DNA of 64,000 nucleotides from Schistosoma mansoni (GCF_000237925.1 NC_031495.1:25748872-25812871), one strand, 5' to 3'; shown: positions 1 to 13,074, numbered from the stretch's first letter. Translations and numbers: made by a program. Notes: a model not told the origin generated them from the letters alone.

Positions 1-1908
1 TATGCCCAAAGATAGTAGCTGTTTGTGATCGCAAATATGTTGAAACAGTGTAGTATATTTTTGTTAACTAATTTCAAAAATTACCGATAAGCGTGAGGCA
101 ACTGAGTTCATTTGTATAGTACTTAAAATGATGATATCTATACAAAAAGGACTATACATGGAAATTCTCGTCATCTACGTTTGGATGTTAGGTGATTCAA
201 GGTAGTCAACGAAAATCCAGGTTTATTACTACATGATATTCTCCAACAAGATGAATCTACAACCTTGGGGGAAATTATATCCTCTGTGTATCACTCATTA
301 TCACTGACAGAGACGTTACCGTTAAGCTATTTGGGCTTCTACTGGCCTCCTGCTGGACTGAGACAGAATTCGGACAGCAATAAGGACTAGACAGATACGA
401 TGTTGACTTATACAATACTATGCGACTACGATGTACAGATTCCTAGAAAACGTAATTATATCAGTAACCCCCATGCAAAAGACGGACCTCAATGTAAATT
501 ATCTAAACCCTTGTTTGTTTACTAAATTGTATTTTATTTATTGTAGAGGTTTTGAGAACATTTGAATGCAAGTCATATTCAAAATTTTTTATATTAATTA
601 ACGAGTATAAAACAGTACAACAGCTTAATGGATACAGAATGCCTTGAAGACTATCCAAATTCTCATCGCTCAAAGAAATGAAACGGTAACTTCTTCTTTT
701 TGGTTCTAGGATCTGAAGCTGACGTGGAAATGCTTTTTATTACACTCTGATCATATTATAACAGCAATGCGGTACTATACTTGCTCGCTGATGATACTGT
801 TCCATGCTAACAACTACTTTCATCGAAAAATTATGCTCTAGTGTAAACCTCTATTGTTTAGAGTCAATTCATAGTAACTATTCAGTCCCTAAAGTGTTTG
901 AACAATGAGCACAAGAGACCATATAACCAGAAATGCTACACTGTTGTTATTATTATTATTTAAACTGGAAAAACTATGGTCTTGAAAGAACCATACAATC
1001 CAACCTTTCGTATGTGTTGTTAATTCATAGAAATTTTCTTTTTCAAAAGGAGAATATACTCTTGGATACCTCTTTTTTTGTAACTTAGAACAGCAATAAC
1101 TATAAATAAAAACTAAAGTAAAATTCATTAAAATCCAGACAGAGCAAAATAAAAAGTGATTTATTTTGTCTATTTCTCATAAAATTCAGCAACAATTCTT
1201 TTTGTACTACTGTAAAATCTTAAACATACGACAAACTTGTCTCCAACAAACAATAATATAACATGTAAGTTATCTAAATAATATTTAGTTTTCTTATTTT
1301 TTTGGAAGAAATAATTGAATGTAGTTTAATCAGTCCGTGATAAAGAGATATGAAATAAAATATATTTTCTAGGAAGACATTAGCGTCTTTTATGTTCCCA
1401 ACCAATAATTGTTTTTTCTTTTATTCAACCGAGACACTAAGGTGTTACTAATCGTATCCAATACTGTTTCCAGAATGCATAGAAAATTATTGTTTTTTCA
1501 CATTCAATATTAAAAAGCCTGGAAACATGTACAACGTTGACAATAAAATAAATGAAAACACTCAAACTACTTTCAAACATTTATAAGTAGCAATCTTAAT
1601 GTTGACCTTTATTGCCTCAGTGTGTTTGTAAAGTAAATTATCTTTTAAATTCATGCTCTTACTGCCATGTTGAAATTGTCGTTGAGTACGCAGTGTACAT
1701 GTTTTGCTAACTCGGAACATTATTACATATGCGCTGTACTTCCATGATGGTTACCTTTGGTTCAGTTTTAAACTGGCAATAATTAGTTAACTTAGTACAA
1801 TAAATTTAGTAATTTCTTTACAGGTCACTTTCAAGCTGTACACGGGTACATAGGTCACCTTCGCTTGATAATATTGTAACTGTAGTGAGCTTCAAATTCC
1901 TTTTGGGA
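1..1908. other. AT-rich intergenic DNA, no gene seen
   Basis: No open frame here has coding character or plausible splice junctions. The longest frames are low-complexity (poly-Asn from an ATT run near 950). I recognise no RNA gene or repeat boundary before the retroelement copy that starts at 1909. Confidence 0.5.
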
Positions 1909-2438
1909 GCCCCCAAATGCCCTGGTACGGCCGAGAGTGGGGAGAGTCCATTCTCCCTCCCCAAATGTTCTCACATGGCCACGCGAATATATAGCCTCTG
2001 CCAGGGAAGTCCTACCCATTGCCTTCTCGTGGCGGGGGTGTTGTTCACGAAAGTGAGAGGACGAAAAGCGAATGTCCGGCGCTTAAACCGGGGTTGGTGG
2101 ACACGGCGAGTCCACCTAAGGGGAGTTGGGAAAACCCTGATTCCAAACCAATGGGTGCACGTGGGGCTCCAGGATTCTGATGGAACGAATGGCGTATGAA
2201 CCTATTGTTGGTCACCGGCTACTATGGGACTGCATCTCCTCACGATGCTCTACTGCCTTGTGGACTAGACCTTCAGGTCAAAGGCTCGGGGTGTGGCCCC
2301 CTAAGAAAACCACCTGCTTCAGTCTGGGCACCTGAGCAGTATCACAGCCCTCACACAAATCGAATGAGATTTGTGAGGCGCATATTTATCTGGTGCTTCC
2401 TTGTACCAATATTTATGTGTTTAAATAAATAAATAAAA
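1909..2438 (+). repeat. Dispersed retroelement copy with (TAAA)n tail, copy 1
   Basis: About 530 bp that match the segment at 41554-42075 nearly end to end. Both start at GCCCCCAAATGCCCTGG and end in a short A-rich TAAA-type tail after the shared TTTGTGAGGCGCATAT block. The GC-rich body contrasts with the AT-rich flanks, and a third, 5'-truncated and diverged copy lies at about 4437-4552 on the minus strand. A common 3' end, variable 5' truncation and a simple-repeat tail are the marks of target-primed retrotransposition. It is either a SINE-like element or the 3' part of a LINE. The open frames across it (for example 1885-2199) look incidental. Confidence 0.7.
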
Positions 2439-2727
2439 TCCTTTAGGGAAAATAGTGCTGAAATTTTGGTCTTTTAAAAATGATACCAACTTTTCAAATC
2501 ATTTGTAACAATATTTTCAACTCTCTGAAGTGTGGTTGACCTTTAGATCAAGTGTTCACAAAGATGTAGTCAGATGACCCTATCTTCTACACCTTTAGTG
2601 TTTATTTGAGATAGCATGAGTAGTGAGAAACATATAAATCCAAATAGTCAAATAGAAATTGTAAATAAAAATTAATTTTTAATATCAAAAATGGTTTTTG
2701 TGGATATTATAGTAATTTTAATGGTTG

Positions 2728-2795
2728 AGATCATGAGTCAACTGAAGTTAGACCACCATGGGAAACCTAGAAGCACTGAAACGCATCAGTGCTTC
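2728..2795 (-). repeat. Remnant of a hammerhead SINE tail
   Basis: On the minus strand this reads CAGTGCTTC, then TTTCCCATGGTGGTCTAA, then a TCAGTTGACTCATGA-like segment, as in the tail of the SINE at 56908-56960. The ribozyme core is gone: only the two complementary arms GCACTG and CAGTGC remain, separated by about 8 nt. It is a short fossil without catalytic potential. Confidence 0.55.
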
Positions 2796-3427
2796 TACTT
2801 TTCAACGTTTCGAAATCCAAATGAATTCTCAATGTCAAGTAATTAAAATCTTAGCTTATAGGTTTTTTTCTACGTTAAATCATACCCCAGGTATATAGAA
2901 TTCAAATACACAAATAATGGCGACAATAATCTAGCATTTTTTTTATTATAAAACTTGTAAACCTCTACAGTTCTGATAGGAACTCTTTACTTTGTGTGAC
3001 AATGTTACTAAATTGACTGTCTGTAAAAGATAAAATAAGATTCAAATTGCCAAATGATAACATCTTTGATATCGAAAATGAACGATGCAGATTTATTCAA
3101 GTTCTTGAAGAGTGAGATTTACAATGAGAAACATAAGCCACTTAAAACACCAAAATAACCAATAAATTAGATTGTCCTTTATCAATCCTCTACCAAGACT
3201 AATACATAGTTATGAATAACACACTGTATCAAGCTTGACTAACCAAAGAATATTAAAAATAACAATTACAATCAGAAAACATGAAAACAACAAACAGGTT
3301 TGTAAGTTTTACAACGGTAATAAAAGTAATACGATATACACTTTAAAAATATTTTTATGAAATTTCTTGAGACCACAATATTTTTTCTATAAAACATTGG
3401 TAAATAGTTATAATTGAAAAAGAGATA
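2796..3427. other. AT-rich intergenic DNA downstream of PPP4R2
   Basis: This stretch lies 3' of the minus-strand gene that stops at 3428 and presumably includes its 3' UTR. No other coding signal was seen. Confidence 0.4.
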
Positions 3428-6400
3428 CTATGACTCTTCCTCTCCGGTTTCTGAATTAATATTCGACAAGTTTATAGTTGATAGGCCAATATTATCATTG
3501 TTTATAGAAACTGTTTCACTTCCTTCCACAGATTCTGAACTTAACTCAGAATTTTGTGGGAAACTAATGTTTACTACTCCATGTAAGTTAGATATGTTAT
3601 CACTAGCTGAGATTGGATCGACTACAGACTGACCAGAACTAGAATTTTCTGAGGCTTCAAAAATGCATTCACCAGAATCCATATCACGAGTTTGATTCGT
3701 AGGATTACACATAATAATGGGAGGAGAATCATTCAATGCCAAAGATGATGAAGTCACAATCTGGAAACTAATCCCAACCTGTTGGAACGAAAAAAGATTG
3801 GTTTCAATACGTTAGACAGTCTCGAATGCATAAATTATAGTAAGAATATACCCAATGAATAGCATTAACTTTGCACTTATGGCTAAATTTCAAAAAGTTA
3901 AAATTTCCCACACCAGTATTTCATATAATCACAGACTAAAATCTAAAAAATAAATTCTCCGAATTTATTTTTCTACTACACAAGTACATTAAAACAACCT
4001 ATAAAATTTTAAATAACAGATCTAAATAAAACAAAAGAGAACTGAGTCATTTTTAAATAAGTGGTGAACTTGAATCCAACTTTGTTTATCTGTTTTAAAT
4101 GCTTATGATTTGTCAATGTTCTGACGCTACATGGATAGTTTTCAGTTTTAAAATGAAGCTTACGTTCGTTTAATGAAGGATTATTTGTAATGGTGGTTGA
4201 TTAATTAAACAACCTGCTTTATATAATAAACCCATAGCAAGAAAGATGTCGTCTTCACATCAACTCAATTTTTTTAATGTCAGGAGAAAAATTACTGGAT
4301 TCGAACGGATGACCAGCAATAACATTTCAGATTTGGAAACTAATAATAGTTTAAAGATAATATAAATTAGGGTTCATAATCAAGACTGTAGAGACGAATG
4401 TAACACTAAATAATCTCAGATAACTAATTATCAATTATTTATTATCATTGTTTAAACACAAACACTAATACAAGAAGGCACCAAATTCATATGCGCCACA
4501 CAAATCACTCGGTATGTGTGAGGGCTGGAATACTGCACCGGGAGCCCGAATCTAAACAACAAATAATAATTCCATGAAAAATATATCACCTACGAAACTA
4601 GAAAGTGATATAATCTCAAACTTTGATTGTATTTATAGTTATCAAAACATTGTATCTTATCCACTGACTAAAACTATAAGGGATAAAACTTACTAATGAA
4701 TCTGTACTGGATTCTACTGTTTCAGTTAAATCTGAAGACGGGAGTCTACGTCTTTTAGCAGGACTTTCCGACAAATCTGCACCTTTACTTGTCGAAACAT
4801 TCAGATCACTACCACTCGAATCCATTCCCGGCGAACGGGGACGTCTAACGCCAATCAAAACAGGTAAGAGTGAGTTAGATGAAGTAATTGATCCCTAAAA
4901 AATAAAAACAGTCCATAAATACAATGACCAGGTAATTTTGGTAATGCGACTCTCTTATGTCTAACCTGAAATCAGGTCAGTAACGTCAGAAATACAGATG
5001 GAGAATACATGATCTTAGATCCTACTTAGGGACTGATATTCTTGAAAACGGTAACGAAATAACACATATCAACAAGTTGATAAGGAGGGCATCTTTATGA
5101 ATGCTAAGAAAAAATATACAGTTTGAAAAGAAAAGCACCAAATCTAAAGTTGCAAAAAAACAAATGATGAGATAATAGGTCTTACAAGTTATTTTAGGAG
5201 ATTTGAGTATCTGTAACATGAATTTTTGGTGCTAACGCTGAAACTATCACAGTAAGAATGAAACTGGAAAAGTAAAGACTTTCAAACCAACTGGAGTGAT
5301 GTACTTTACAGAAGTATTTATTAGGTTCAATGACCATACACTATAGTAAATTAGATCAATGACTTAGACTTTGAAGACTTGCTACTACGATTTTTGCAAT
5401 TGAGGATCATCAAAGACTCGAAAACATGCACTGAAGCTTTTTAGGTGACTATATTTCAAAAAGATAAACTGATTTGTACGATACATCATAATAAGATGAT
5501 CTTAGTCGATGTTAAATCCGATATTTTACAAAAGAGAGAATTCACATAAACTAAGATGTCATCTTTCGGTTACTGACTCATTTCGTTTTTAATTAAACTA
5601 CAATAATCATGCTACCAAGAGTAGAACTATCTTTCAAAAACATAAAAATTAGGAATACAAATTTGATTTACCTGATGATTTGGGTCCTCCATAGATGATA
5701 CACAACTCAAATGAGCAGACGGGTCACTTGTAGATTTCGGAGACCCACTGTGCAATGGTACAGACGTTACTGAGCTAGAAACCTCAGAATTTAAGTTTTG
5801 TACAAATGCTTCGAGTTGACCAATAGGTCTCAGGACTTGACAACCAGCCAAACCACTTTCATCTCCAGTTGTGTCGAGCTATAAAGCCAAAGCAAAATTT
5901 TGTTATCCACTAAACGTCACAGAATTCGAACAAGATTTGAGACGTACAGTGAAGTATTAGAATTCATAAACTTTCATAATGGATGAGGAATTTATTGCTT
6001 TTATCTGAATTCAAAAGCTTAAGACTTGTTTCCAGTATTACTAGGGCAGAACATTAGCGGAAACAGATAAATTGTATAGAATTCTGAGTCACTGATTAAT
6101 ATGTTTAATGTGAATACTAAGACATTATCTTCGACATAAACACTATCCATAAATCACTAGCAGTAAGACGTTTCCGTCCAATAAAAAAGCATTCTAAACT
6201 TGATAGCACCGTGATTAGATCACTTAGGAGTTTCGTTAAAAAAACTAACAATTCGCATTTGGAAGTGAGAACTTGAGTAAAATACAGTGTTATTGAAACC
6301 CTCTATATCCATTTAATATATTGTCACAGAGTAGTTGAAGATTAGCGTTCCTAAATTGACTAAATATATATTACACAAAACTCATTTTGATACTAACCTC

Positions 6401-9400
6401 TAATCCTCTAGAAGGAGAATCATTTCGGTTGACATTGGAAACTGAAGGTTTAAGACCACTGCTAGATACTTCATCTAATTTATCACACTGAGCTATTGTG
6501 TCTTCCAATGTTTCCGAGTTGACGATTGGCATTTTAGTCGCCTCATTCCATGGAAGAGAATTATCTTGCATTTCATCTTGTGCAGCTGGAGAGAGTTTAC
6601 GTGAATCATCTGATGGTTTTTCTTGTAGGTTAGATTCTACAGGTAAGGCATGTAAACACTCAGATGGCTCAGAGCAGAAATCAGATCCAACAGACGATAA
6701 GTGATCGGAATTAACTTGGGTATTAGAATCAGTATGTTTACTTTCTGATGGTCGATTAAGTTGGTCGTAATCTTCGTCATTATTTGAGTATGCAGAGAGA
6801 AGACTACCACACAAACCCTACAAGAAAAGAAAATTTTCTTAAATTTTTAGAAACATTATTATAACATTTACCATGTTTCATGCAGAAGTAGACTACTGCT
6901 TGACTAATCATGTATTTACTTTGTAAGCTATAGCCTAGCTCTTATTTGAGCACGATAATCACATTTACACAAAGTTTATACGCTTAAAAACACAATCAAA
7001 TTTGAACTTTAACCAAGGAAAAGGTAATTTCATGTCTAAGGCGAATAAGATAACTACTCAGCCAACAAACTTACACTGAGTAAAGGAGCACTTGCTAAAG
7101 ACTGGTCCGTCAACCTGGTTTTGGTAATAGAACTACGAAACGGCATTGGAGGAGTATGTGGAAGATTCGATGCATTTTGTGCTTTGAAAAGCCATGAACT
7201 TGCACACGAGTTGTTCATTAATGGATTTGGATTCATACTATGTTCAGCTTTTGGTGATTGTCGTTCATCACTCCCATCACTACTATTATCCTCACCTTCG
7301 TCATCTTCTTCCTCAGTGATCTCTTCATCTGAGGACTTGGAAATATGGTGTACTTGAGGATTGTCAGGAGATGGAGAGGTGGGTGGTGAAGTAACAGGAC
7401 CCTCCATTATTAACCCACAGTCATCCAAACCAGCACGGCTTGGGAACCTGGGATCTTCTTGGTGAATTTTGCTGAAAACAATGAATATTAACTAAAACAT
7501 AAATTTAACAATAGAGCTAGAAGTAACATTACTTAAAATTCTGTTTTGATAAGCTTTCAGCACATAATCTGGACAAAAAGTAGGGGCGAGACTATCATTT
7601 ATGGACGAACCAATCAGATATAAAATAACGTCTTGAATTTTGGCGTGAAATTTATTCGTAAATTTGACTGAATAGAGTTCTGGTATCATAGCTGATGTCA
7701 GTTCGTGAAGAAAACCTTAAATCTAATTTTTAACCTTAAACAAATGTAAATCATAATTCTAACTGGTTTATGACCCTTATTTAGTCCTGATCAGCAGATG
7801 TCCATTCTTAAGGTCACTTTGGCGTCGCTCAAAGGTTGTCCATAAATTATAATCTCACGAGTGGAAGATAACGGAAGCTTCCGAGTACATAATAATATTC
7901 GTTATGGACTACTGATTTTCCTTTCACTGTGATGAAATCATAAATTAACACCACCCATTGTTTACAGATAGCCCAATCTATTTATATTTTTGATAACTTC
8001 ATTTTAATGCATTACGGCGTGGCAACATGGACTAATGCATATTTGTGCTGGGTTCTATGGTGTTTATGACTGACTGACTGACTCGACTAATATACAGAGG
8101 AAATGTCAGATCAAATGGTTTTAAATTTTGCAAAAAACGCAAATAAGTATCGACTGGTGTCTATCCCTAAGACAATGTTAGCGCAAACTTTGCTCCAACT
8201 TATTACCCTGAAAACTCTACTGTGGAAAACTAGACGAGGATAAATGAGTACGGGTGACAAATATCTCGTCATGCAAATACACGATGTGTGAAACGCCCAC
8301 ACTACTCTGGTTTCAAAAAATATAATGGCTGACGCGGCGAAAGAAAAAATGTTAATATAAGTTGCACAACCACAGAGTTTATCGCCCCTCAAAGCGAAAT
8401 GAACGGTTTTGATATCACAACTAGTGGCAAACAGGATTAGGGGGTAAATCAAAACAAAAGAAACTCAACTAGATCATGTATCTGCTGATGCAGTAAACAA
8501 TAAACACTTATGTCGCATCTCATTTAGTGTCTTTTTTCAGAACTTTTGTATACAATTATCGTGAAAGTTACCACATACTTACAAAACTATTTGACTTGCT
8601 CGGCTAGCTGGGTATAAACTTACCACTCGAACGAGCGTCTCTAGCATGAGTTCGTTCCGAGGTTTAAAAAGATTGATTATGGACCTTAATGAACTCGGAA
8701 ACTACTTAAAAATAACATAGACATTTGGTCTTCACCACTTTTTTAGAGATAAATCCTTAGTTTTGTCACTGGCCAAAATTCGGCCTGGGAATCTCAATAC
8801 CGCTAAAGGTGTTGCTCAGCTCCAGCAATATAAATTATTTTACCCTATTCATTATTAGAGCCATGACTACATAAGCTGCAAAAACATTCAACAGAGCACA
8901 GCATCGCACGCAAGCCTCTGATATGATGACTGGGACAGTTTCGGATGCAATGTTTTGTCGGAAAGAATGGTATAGTGTAAAAGTCACACGTTAACTTACT
9001 TTCCATAAGGATCTACTGTGGACACCACCATACAAACCTGCGACTAATGAATTTAATATACGTGTATTACCTTTTCTAGTCCTCTAAGGAACTTATCCAC
9101 TCTTTGGTAGTGACGAGTAGGACTATCAAACAACTCGCAAATTCTCTGAATAGTAAAAGGTATTCTTGCAGAAAAGTCTTCTGGAATAACAACTTACCCA
9201 TCAAGTCTTTTGAGAGTATTGAACACTCGCTGCCTAAGTTCACTTAAGTGAGGTGGAGTAGCTAACATTGAGTAATCTAATCCACTCCCTTCGGATATGA
9301 ATGAGTCGACCACTTTGTTGTATTTATGCAATAGCAGAGGTTTCACATATATCCATGGGAGCCTAATAAGATAAACTAAAAGGTGATGGATTTACCTTGT

Positions 9401-9549
9401 TTGTCCATTCCTGGATATCTGTTTGATGTAATCCTCGAGAATTGGTGGTATAGATAAAGGTTTTTCTTGTTCAAAACCTATGGTTTGTGAGCTTATAAAA
9501 TGAAGACCATACACTTTAGTGCACAGAGAATGCCTTCCCCATTTTCCAT
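3428..9549 (-). CDS. PPP4R2: Protein phosphatase 4 regulatory subunit 2 (PPP4R2), 10 exons
   Basis: Regulatory subunit of the nuclear Ser/Thr phosphatase PP4, which in animals targets the catalytic subunit to substrates such as phosphorylated H2AX and RPA2. Coding exons in transcript order are 9549-9513, 9477-9396, 9362-9198, 9164-9071, 9037-9000, 7471-7075, 6817-6398, 5878-5672, 4894-4694 and 3760-3428. All junctions are GT-AG, all phases agree, and the total of 1974 nt gives 657 residues. Residues 13-39 match the human N-terminal block ([16 protein letters not shown] against FEKRGKKEVCPVLDQF). Residues 95-126 contain [12 protein letters not shown] and VDKFLRG, and 127-134 read VCMVVSTV; these are the PPP4R2 signatures. 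The C-terminal three quarters are Ser-rich, with an acidic run at 187-208 and a basic PAKRRRL at 525-531 that may be a nuclear signal. It is longer than human PPP4R2 (417 residues). The start was chosen because the 37-nt first exon restores alignment with the family N-terminus. No promoter was recognised. Confidence 0.9.
4437..4552 (-). repeat. 5'-truncated, diverged retroelement tail in a PPP4R2 intron
   Basis: On the minus strand this reads GGGCTCCCGGTGCAGTATTC, then AGCCCTCACAC, then TTTGTGTGGCGCATATGA and TTGGTGCCTTCTTGTA. It matches the last ~110 bp of the elements at 1909-2438 and 41554-42075 with many substitutions. It lies in the 3761-4693 intron in the same orientation as the gene. 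The truncation at its 5' side and shared 3' end support retrotransposition. Confidence 0.65.
7985..8088 (+). repeat. RTE LINE 3'-end fragment in a PPP4R2 intron
   Basis: The stretch GGCAACATGGACTAATGCAT, followed by GACTGACTGACTGACT, corresponds to the 3' terminus of the RTE copies that end near 30597 and 48447 (GGCAACTTGGACCGATGCAT, then GACTGACTG). Only about 100 bp of the tail is present. It sits in the largest PPP4R2 intron (7472-8999), antisense to the gene. Confidence 0.6.
9363..9395 (-). other. 33-nt micro-intron of PPP4R2
   Basis: Sense sequence starts GTAAATCC and ends TTATTAG. Removing it joins ACAAG to GCTCCC in phase 2 and continues the PPP4R2 alignment. The neighbouring introns at 9478-9512 (35 nt), 9165-9197 (33 nt) and 9038-9070 (33 nt) are the same size. 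The remaining introns of the gene measure 1528, 257, 519, 777 and 933 nt. Confidence 0.85.
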
Positions 9550-9689
9550 TGGAAGGAGCGTCATGAGTCAAATGTGCCGCGGAATCATTCAAATGGGTCA
9601 AATGGTTGTGAACGGAATAGAAGAAACTTTCGCTTAACGGGCTTCTGTGTCTAGTAGCAGTGGATCACCAATACCTCCAAGCAAGAACC

Positions 9690-10450
9690 TAAGTATATTA
9701 ACGATAACAGAGGAAAAAAAGAAATTGGTAAGTCATAATATTATGTTATCCTTAGTCCTTAAGAATAAGTCAAGTTTCCTCTTAAAGGACTCCTGGGAAG
9801 TCGCTTGGACTAGCTCAGTCGGCAGCGAATTCCAGCATTTGAAAAATCTTGAGGAGTGGAAATTGTATCTACAGTCCGTTGGGTCACCAGTTTCTGGGTG
9901 TTACCCCTAAGGTTAGTATTGTGACTAAGCTTAATTGGATGTTTAAGAGGATGAACAGAAGTGTTAGGGATACTGTAAGTCATAAGAAGGTCACCTCTAA
10001 GGCGCCTATACTCTGACGGGTGAAGGAAAAAAAGAATCATCAATTTACATTTCTATACGATTAAGTTTGTTTTGTTTTTGTTTTGTTTAAATGAATGCAG
10101 TTTTCACTGTCCTTATCCTTTTGGAGGGAGGGAGGGAGGAAATACTATGTTTCGTACTCTAAATGGGGACGAATAAAACTGTTGAAGATTATGTGGAAAG
10201 TTCTACCTTCAAACTGGCCAAAAATGCGCTTCAATGTTGCCTGTGCAAAGTTTTCTCGAAAGGCGTTTTTGACGCAGTTAGCGTACGACCTCAGGTCGTA
10301 AGGTACTAACACTCCTAAATCTTTTTCGACATGAGATACTTCTAGAGAGGAGTTTCCTATGTTGTAACTATGGTCTGCAACATGTCGCAGATGAACTACT
10401 TTACACTTTGAAGTGTAAGTGCTTTTACGAATGAATTGACTGGAAGCTTT
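9690..10450 (-). mobile_element. CR1-like LINE reverse transcriptase C-terminal remnant
   Basis: Read on the minus strand, 10300-10420 encodes KCKVVHLRHV and EKDLGVLVPYDLRS, the thumb-region signature of CR1/Jockey-type reverse transcriptases. Further downstream come YRRLRGDLLMTYS, HNTNLRGNTQKLVTQRTVDT and WNSLPTELVQATSQESFKRK, the usual C-terminal end. These blocks lie in more than one frame, so the copy carries at least one frameshift. It is also 5'-truncated and lacks the catalytic palm. It starts about 140 bp beyond the first coding exon of PPP4R2 and may overlap that gene's promoter region. Confidence 0.75.
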
Positions 10451-12254
10451 TGAAAATTCAAGATATAAGATGCCTTTCGGACCCTTTCAATCAAGAATGT
10501 TGATCCACCATAATAAATAGGTTTGTGATATAATAGACACCCCATAAAAACTGTGCTGTTAGGATAAGAAGTTTGTCGGTAAAAATAATCTTTATCTCCT
10601 CAAAGACTATAATTATATCATATTAGCTGGTACTGTGATACAAGTAACTAACCACTTTATATGGACGATTTATAGCCTCTCTTTGAAGATTAGAGCGATT
10701 TAAGATGATGTTTACAAAACAAAATACCCTCCTTCCTGAATCGTTCAATGAACCATATCCAAACTAGAAGTTTCCTTTCTAGGATATATAGTTTGCGACA
10801 AATCAGTCTAGCTTTTAGGTCGGGTTAGAAGTACTTTGTTGAACCAAAGTTGAGGTCATAGTGGACACGAACTGTGGGTACTGACTTTATTATTATTGGA
10901 GTATTGTAACTAGGAGACAAAGGCTTTTGTTTGTCGATAAGGGATCGTTCAGTGAAATAAACTTATTGGATTGAGAACATATCGATATTCATAGTCTGAT
11001 AGTAGTTCAAGTATCCCCTTATAGCCTTGATGCAAACTTCTCAGTCTGACCAAATTCTATCAATCAACTGTCGTTGCATATTCGTTAGTACTTCACCAAA
11101 TAATAATTTGTCATTTTCAGTGGATTCGACTGAGCATAATCTAAGGTCGCTAGAGAGGTTTAAGAACTGTTTGTGGAAAATAAAATGGATTGGCAGGACT
11201 ATTTTATCCACACAACCCATTTGTTTTATCAAGTAAACTTTGCTCATCTAAAAGACTGAGAATAAACCCTACTCTCGTTTGTCACTTTGACCCTGGCTTG
11301 GCAACCTCACAAAATGAAGTGGGAATTGTCATTCACGCTACGGTATTCCGTGATGGAGAGGGTAAATTTCTACATATTGAGATATAACAAATAATATGTT
11401 TATGATTAGGTTTCTATCCAACGCTCAACTTATTTAATAATAATAATAATAATAATAATATATTTCTGCAATAGCAGGTACACGCCATTTTTACAGGCAT
11501 GATCTACAGTATGCATCCCAAGCAAGGTTACTTAGTAATTATAATCTATAAAAGTTGATAGCAGTTCATTCGTTTAGATATAATGTGTTTTCATAAGAAT
11601 AGTTTCCAAAGGGGCATGGCGTCCACGTTACATACCAGATCCAATCTCGACAAAAAGTGTATTAGGATTTCGGTCGTGCTAAGTATTTATGTAATGCAGC
11701 TTTTTAAGTTTATAGCTGTTATAAAGTAGGCTTATGGAGCGCCTGGTTTGAACTATGACCTTGGGAAAGCGCGTTCGTCGAGCTTGTTCCAGATGTCAGA
11801 AGTTACTTAGCTTCACCCTCAGGGCAAGATTCTGAAGAGAAAAAAAGAGAAACCGAGGAGCAGCAAGGTATTTGGATATGAACGATAACCAATGCTCAAC
11901 ATTCAGTAGTGGAACAGACGGAGGTACGATAAATTATTAGATTAAATTAATACTAACTCATGTTGCAGGAGTGAAATGTGATTAGGGGCTCCAGAGTAGA
12001 GAATGCAGTAATAAAGAACAATGAGTTTTGATATTTATCAAGGTGGAGTAGGTTCGAATGAAGGAGGGAAGTCAAGATTCGAATGAGGAAGAACAGGGAG
12101 TGCATATAGAGAGTAGAGTGTTGAGTAAAATAACAACCATATCCTTTACAGTCTGTTTTTTTCATCATCCGAAGCCTGTCACACAGTTTTCATCTAAAAG
12201 TCCGAGTTAGCATGTTATAGGTTGTCTTAGTAGAATAGTTAATCCAGCACAAAA
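10451..12254. other. Intergenic DNA with a (TAA)n microsatellite
   Basis: No coding exon or RNA gene was recognised. A (TAA)n run lies at about 11435-11461. The short open frames are unconvincing in composition and have no family resemblance. Confidence 0.4.
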
Positions 12255-12520
12255 ATTAGAAACATGAGTCTGAATGGTGAGTGTAGGAGAACAATCTCAT
12301 TATCACAGATTGATTGACTTGTTCTCATCCATAAAGAGCCTGATACAGACAAAATGTTCTGCCCCACAAACACGGGTGGATTGGAATCATCGCCTTGACC
12401 ATCAGTTCTTGCTGGTCATTAACTCCACCCTCCCTCCTTTTGTGATGTTAGGCTCATTTACGCTTATTTTTTGGATACATATCATACCTCACACAATGCT
12501 CTGTTTCACACCCTGTTGGA
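12255..12520 (-). repeat. Dispersed repeat A, minus-strand copy
   Basis: The reverse complement contains GTTTTCCAACAGG, CTAACATCACAAA, a GGAGGG block, CCCGTGTTTGTGGGGCAG and TAATGAGATTG in the same order and spacing as the plus-strand segment at 14845-15095. Identity is moderate, so both are old. I do not recognise the family. The two copies flank the CR1-like LINE fragment in opposite orientation. Confidence 0.55.
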
Positions 12521-13074
12521 AAACACTATTTCTATAAGTACCATTTTACAAGCTTATCAGACATTTACAAATTATGGACTGTGGGTAAGGCTTCGATGCA
12601 ATGCTTTAATTGACTATAGTGTAAAGTATAGGTTGCGAATCAGACATAGGCATTAGGACGGGTATAGTGTAGGATAGTTGTTTACCAAAGTAGGCGGAAA
12701 AGTGTAGATTTATATTAGTTACAGATAAGGTAAGATAACGAGTGGTGAAATAATATTAATGGAAAGCAATATAGTGTACAGAAGAGTAAAAAGCTAATAA
12801 GGAATAGGCAAGAAGGAACTCACTCTAAATTCGTACTGATGTTCTTTTGTCCTATCCTAACCGGTTGTTGGGTGACCGGTTCTGTGGATGTACGACCACT
12901 GGCAGTAGGCAGTCGATTGTGCGTTTCTTCTGACGTTTTAGGGTATTTGTAAGCGTCGTTTAGTGACCGAGTATTGATAGGTCCAGTGAGTTCCCTGTCT
13001 ACTTCAATTTAAAAGAATTAGGGAAGGGAAAGTATCTGATACAACTACAAGGTAGGAAAATAAGGCAATTCAGC

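Noticed and set aside
889-1128. 79-codon minus-strand frame with an Asn run
   Set aside because: The Asn run comes from an ATT microsatellite; no splice context or family resemblance.
8111-8452. 113-codon minus-strand frame in a PPP4R2 intron
   Set aside because: It lies wholly inside the 7472-8999 intron and has no recognisable domain; the phases of the PPP4R2 exons agree without it.
9181-9197. 17-nt intron in PPP4R2
   Set aside because: A GT-AG reading exists, but using the next AG gives a 33-nt intron that matches its neighbours and restores GIPFTIQR.
9392-9601. Start of PPP4R2 at 9601 in one unspliced exon
   Set aside because: That frame gives a 52-residue N-terminus unlike the family. 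Splicing out 9478-9512 gives a 12-codon first exon that restores the family N-terminal alignment.
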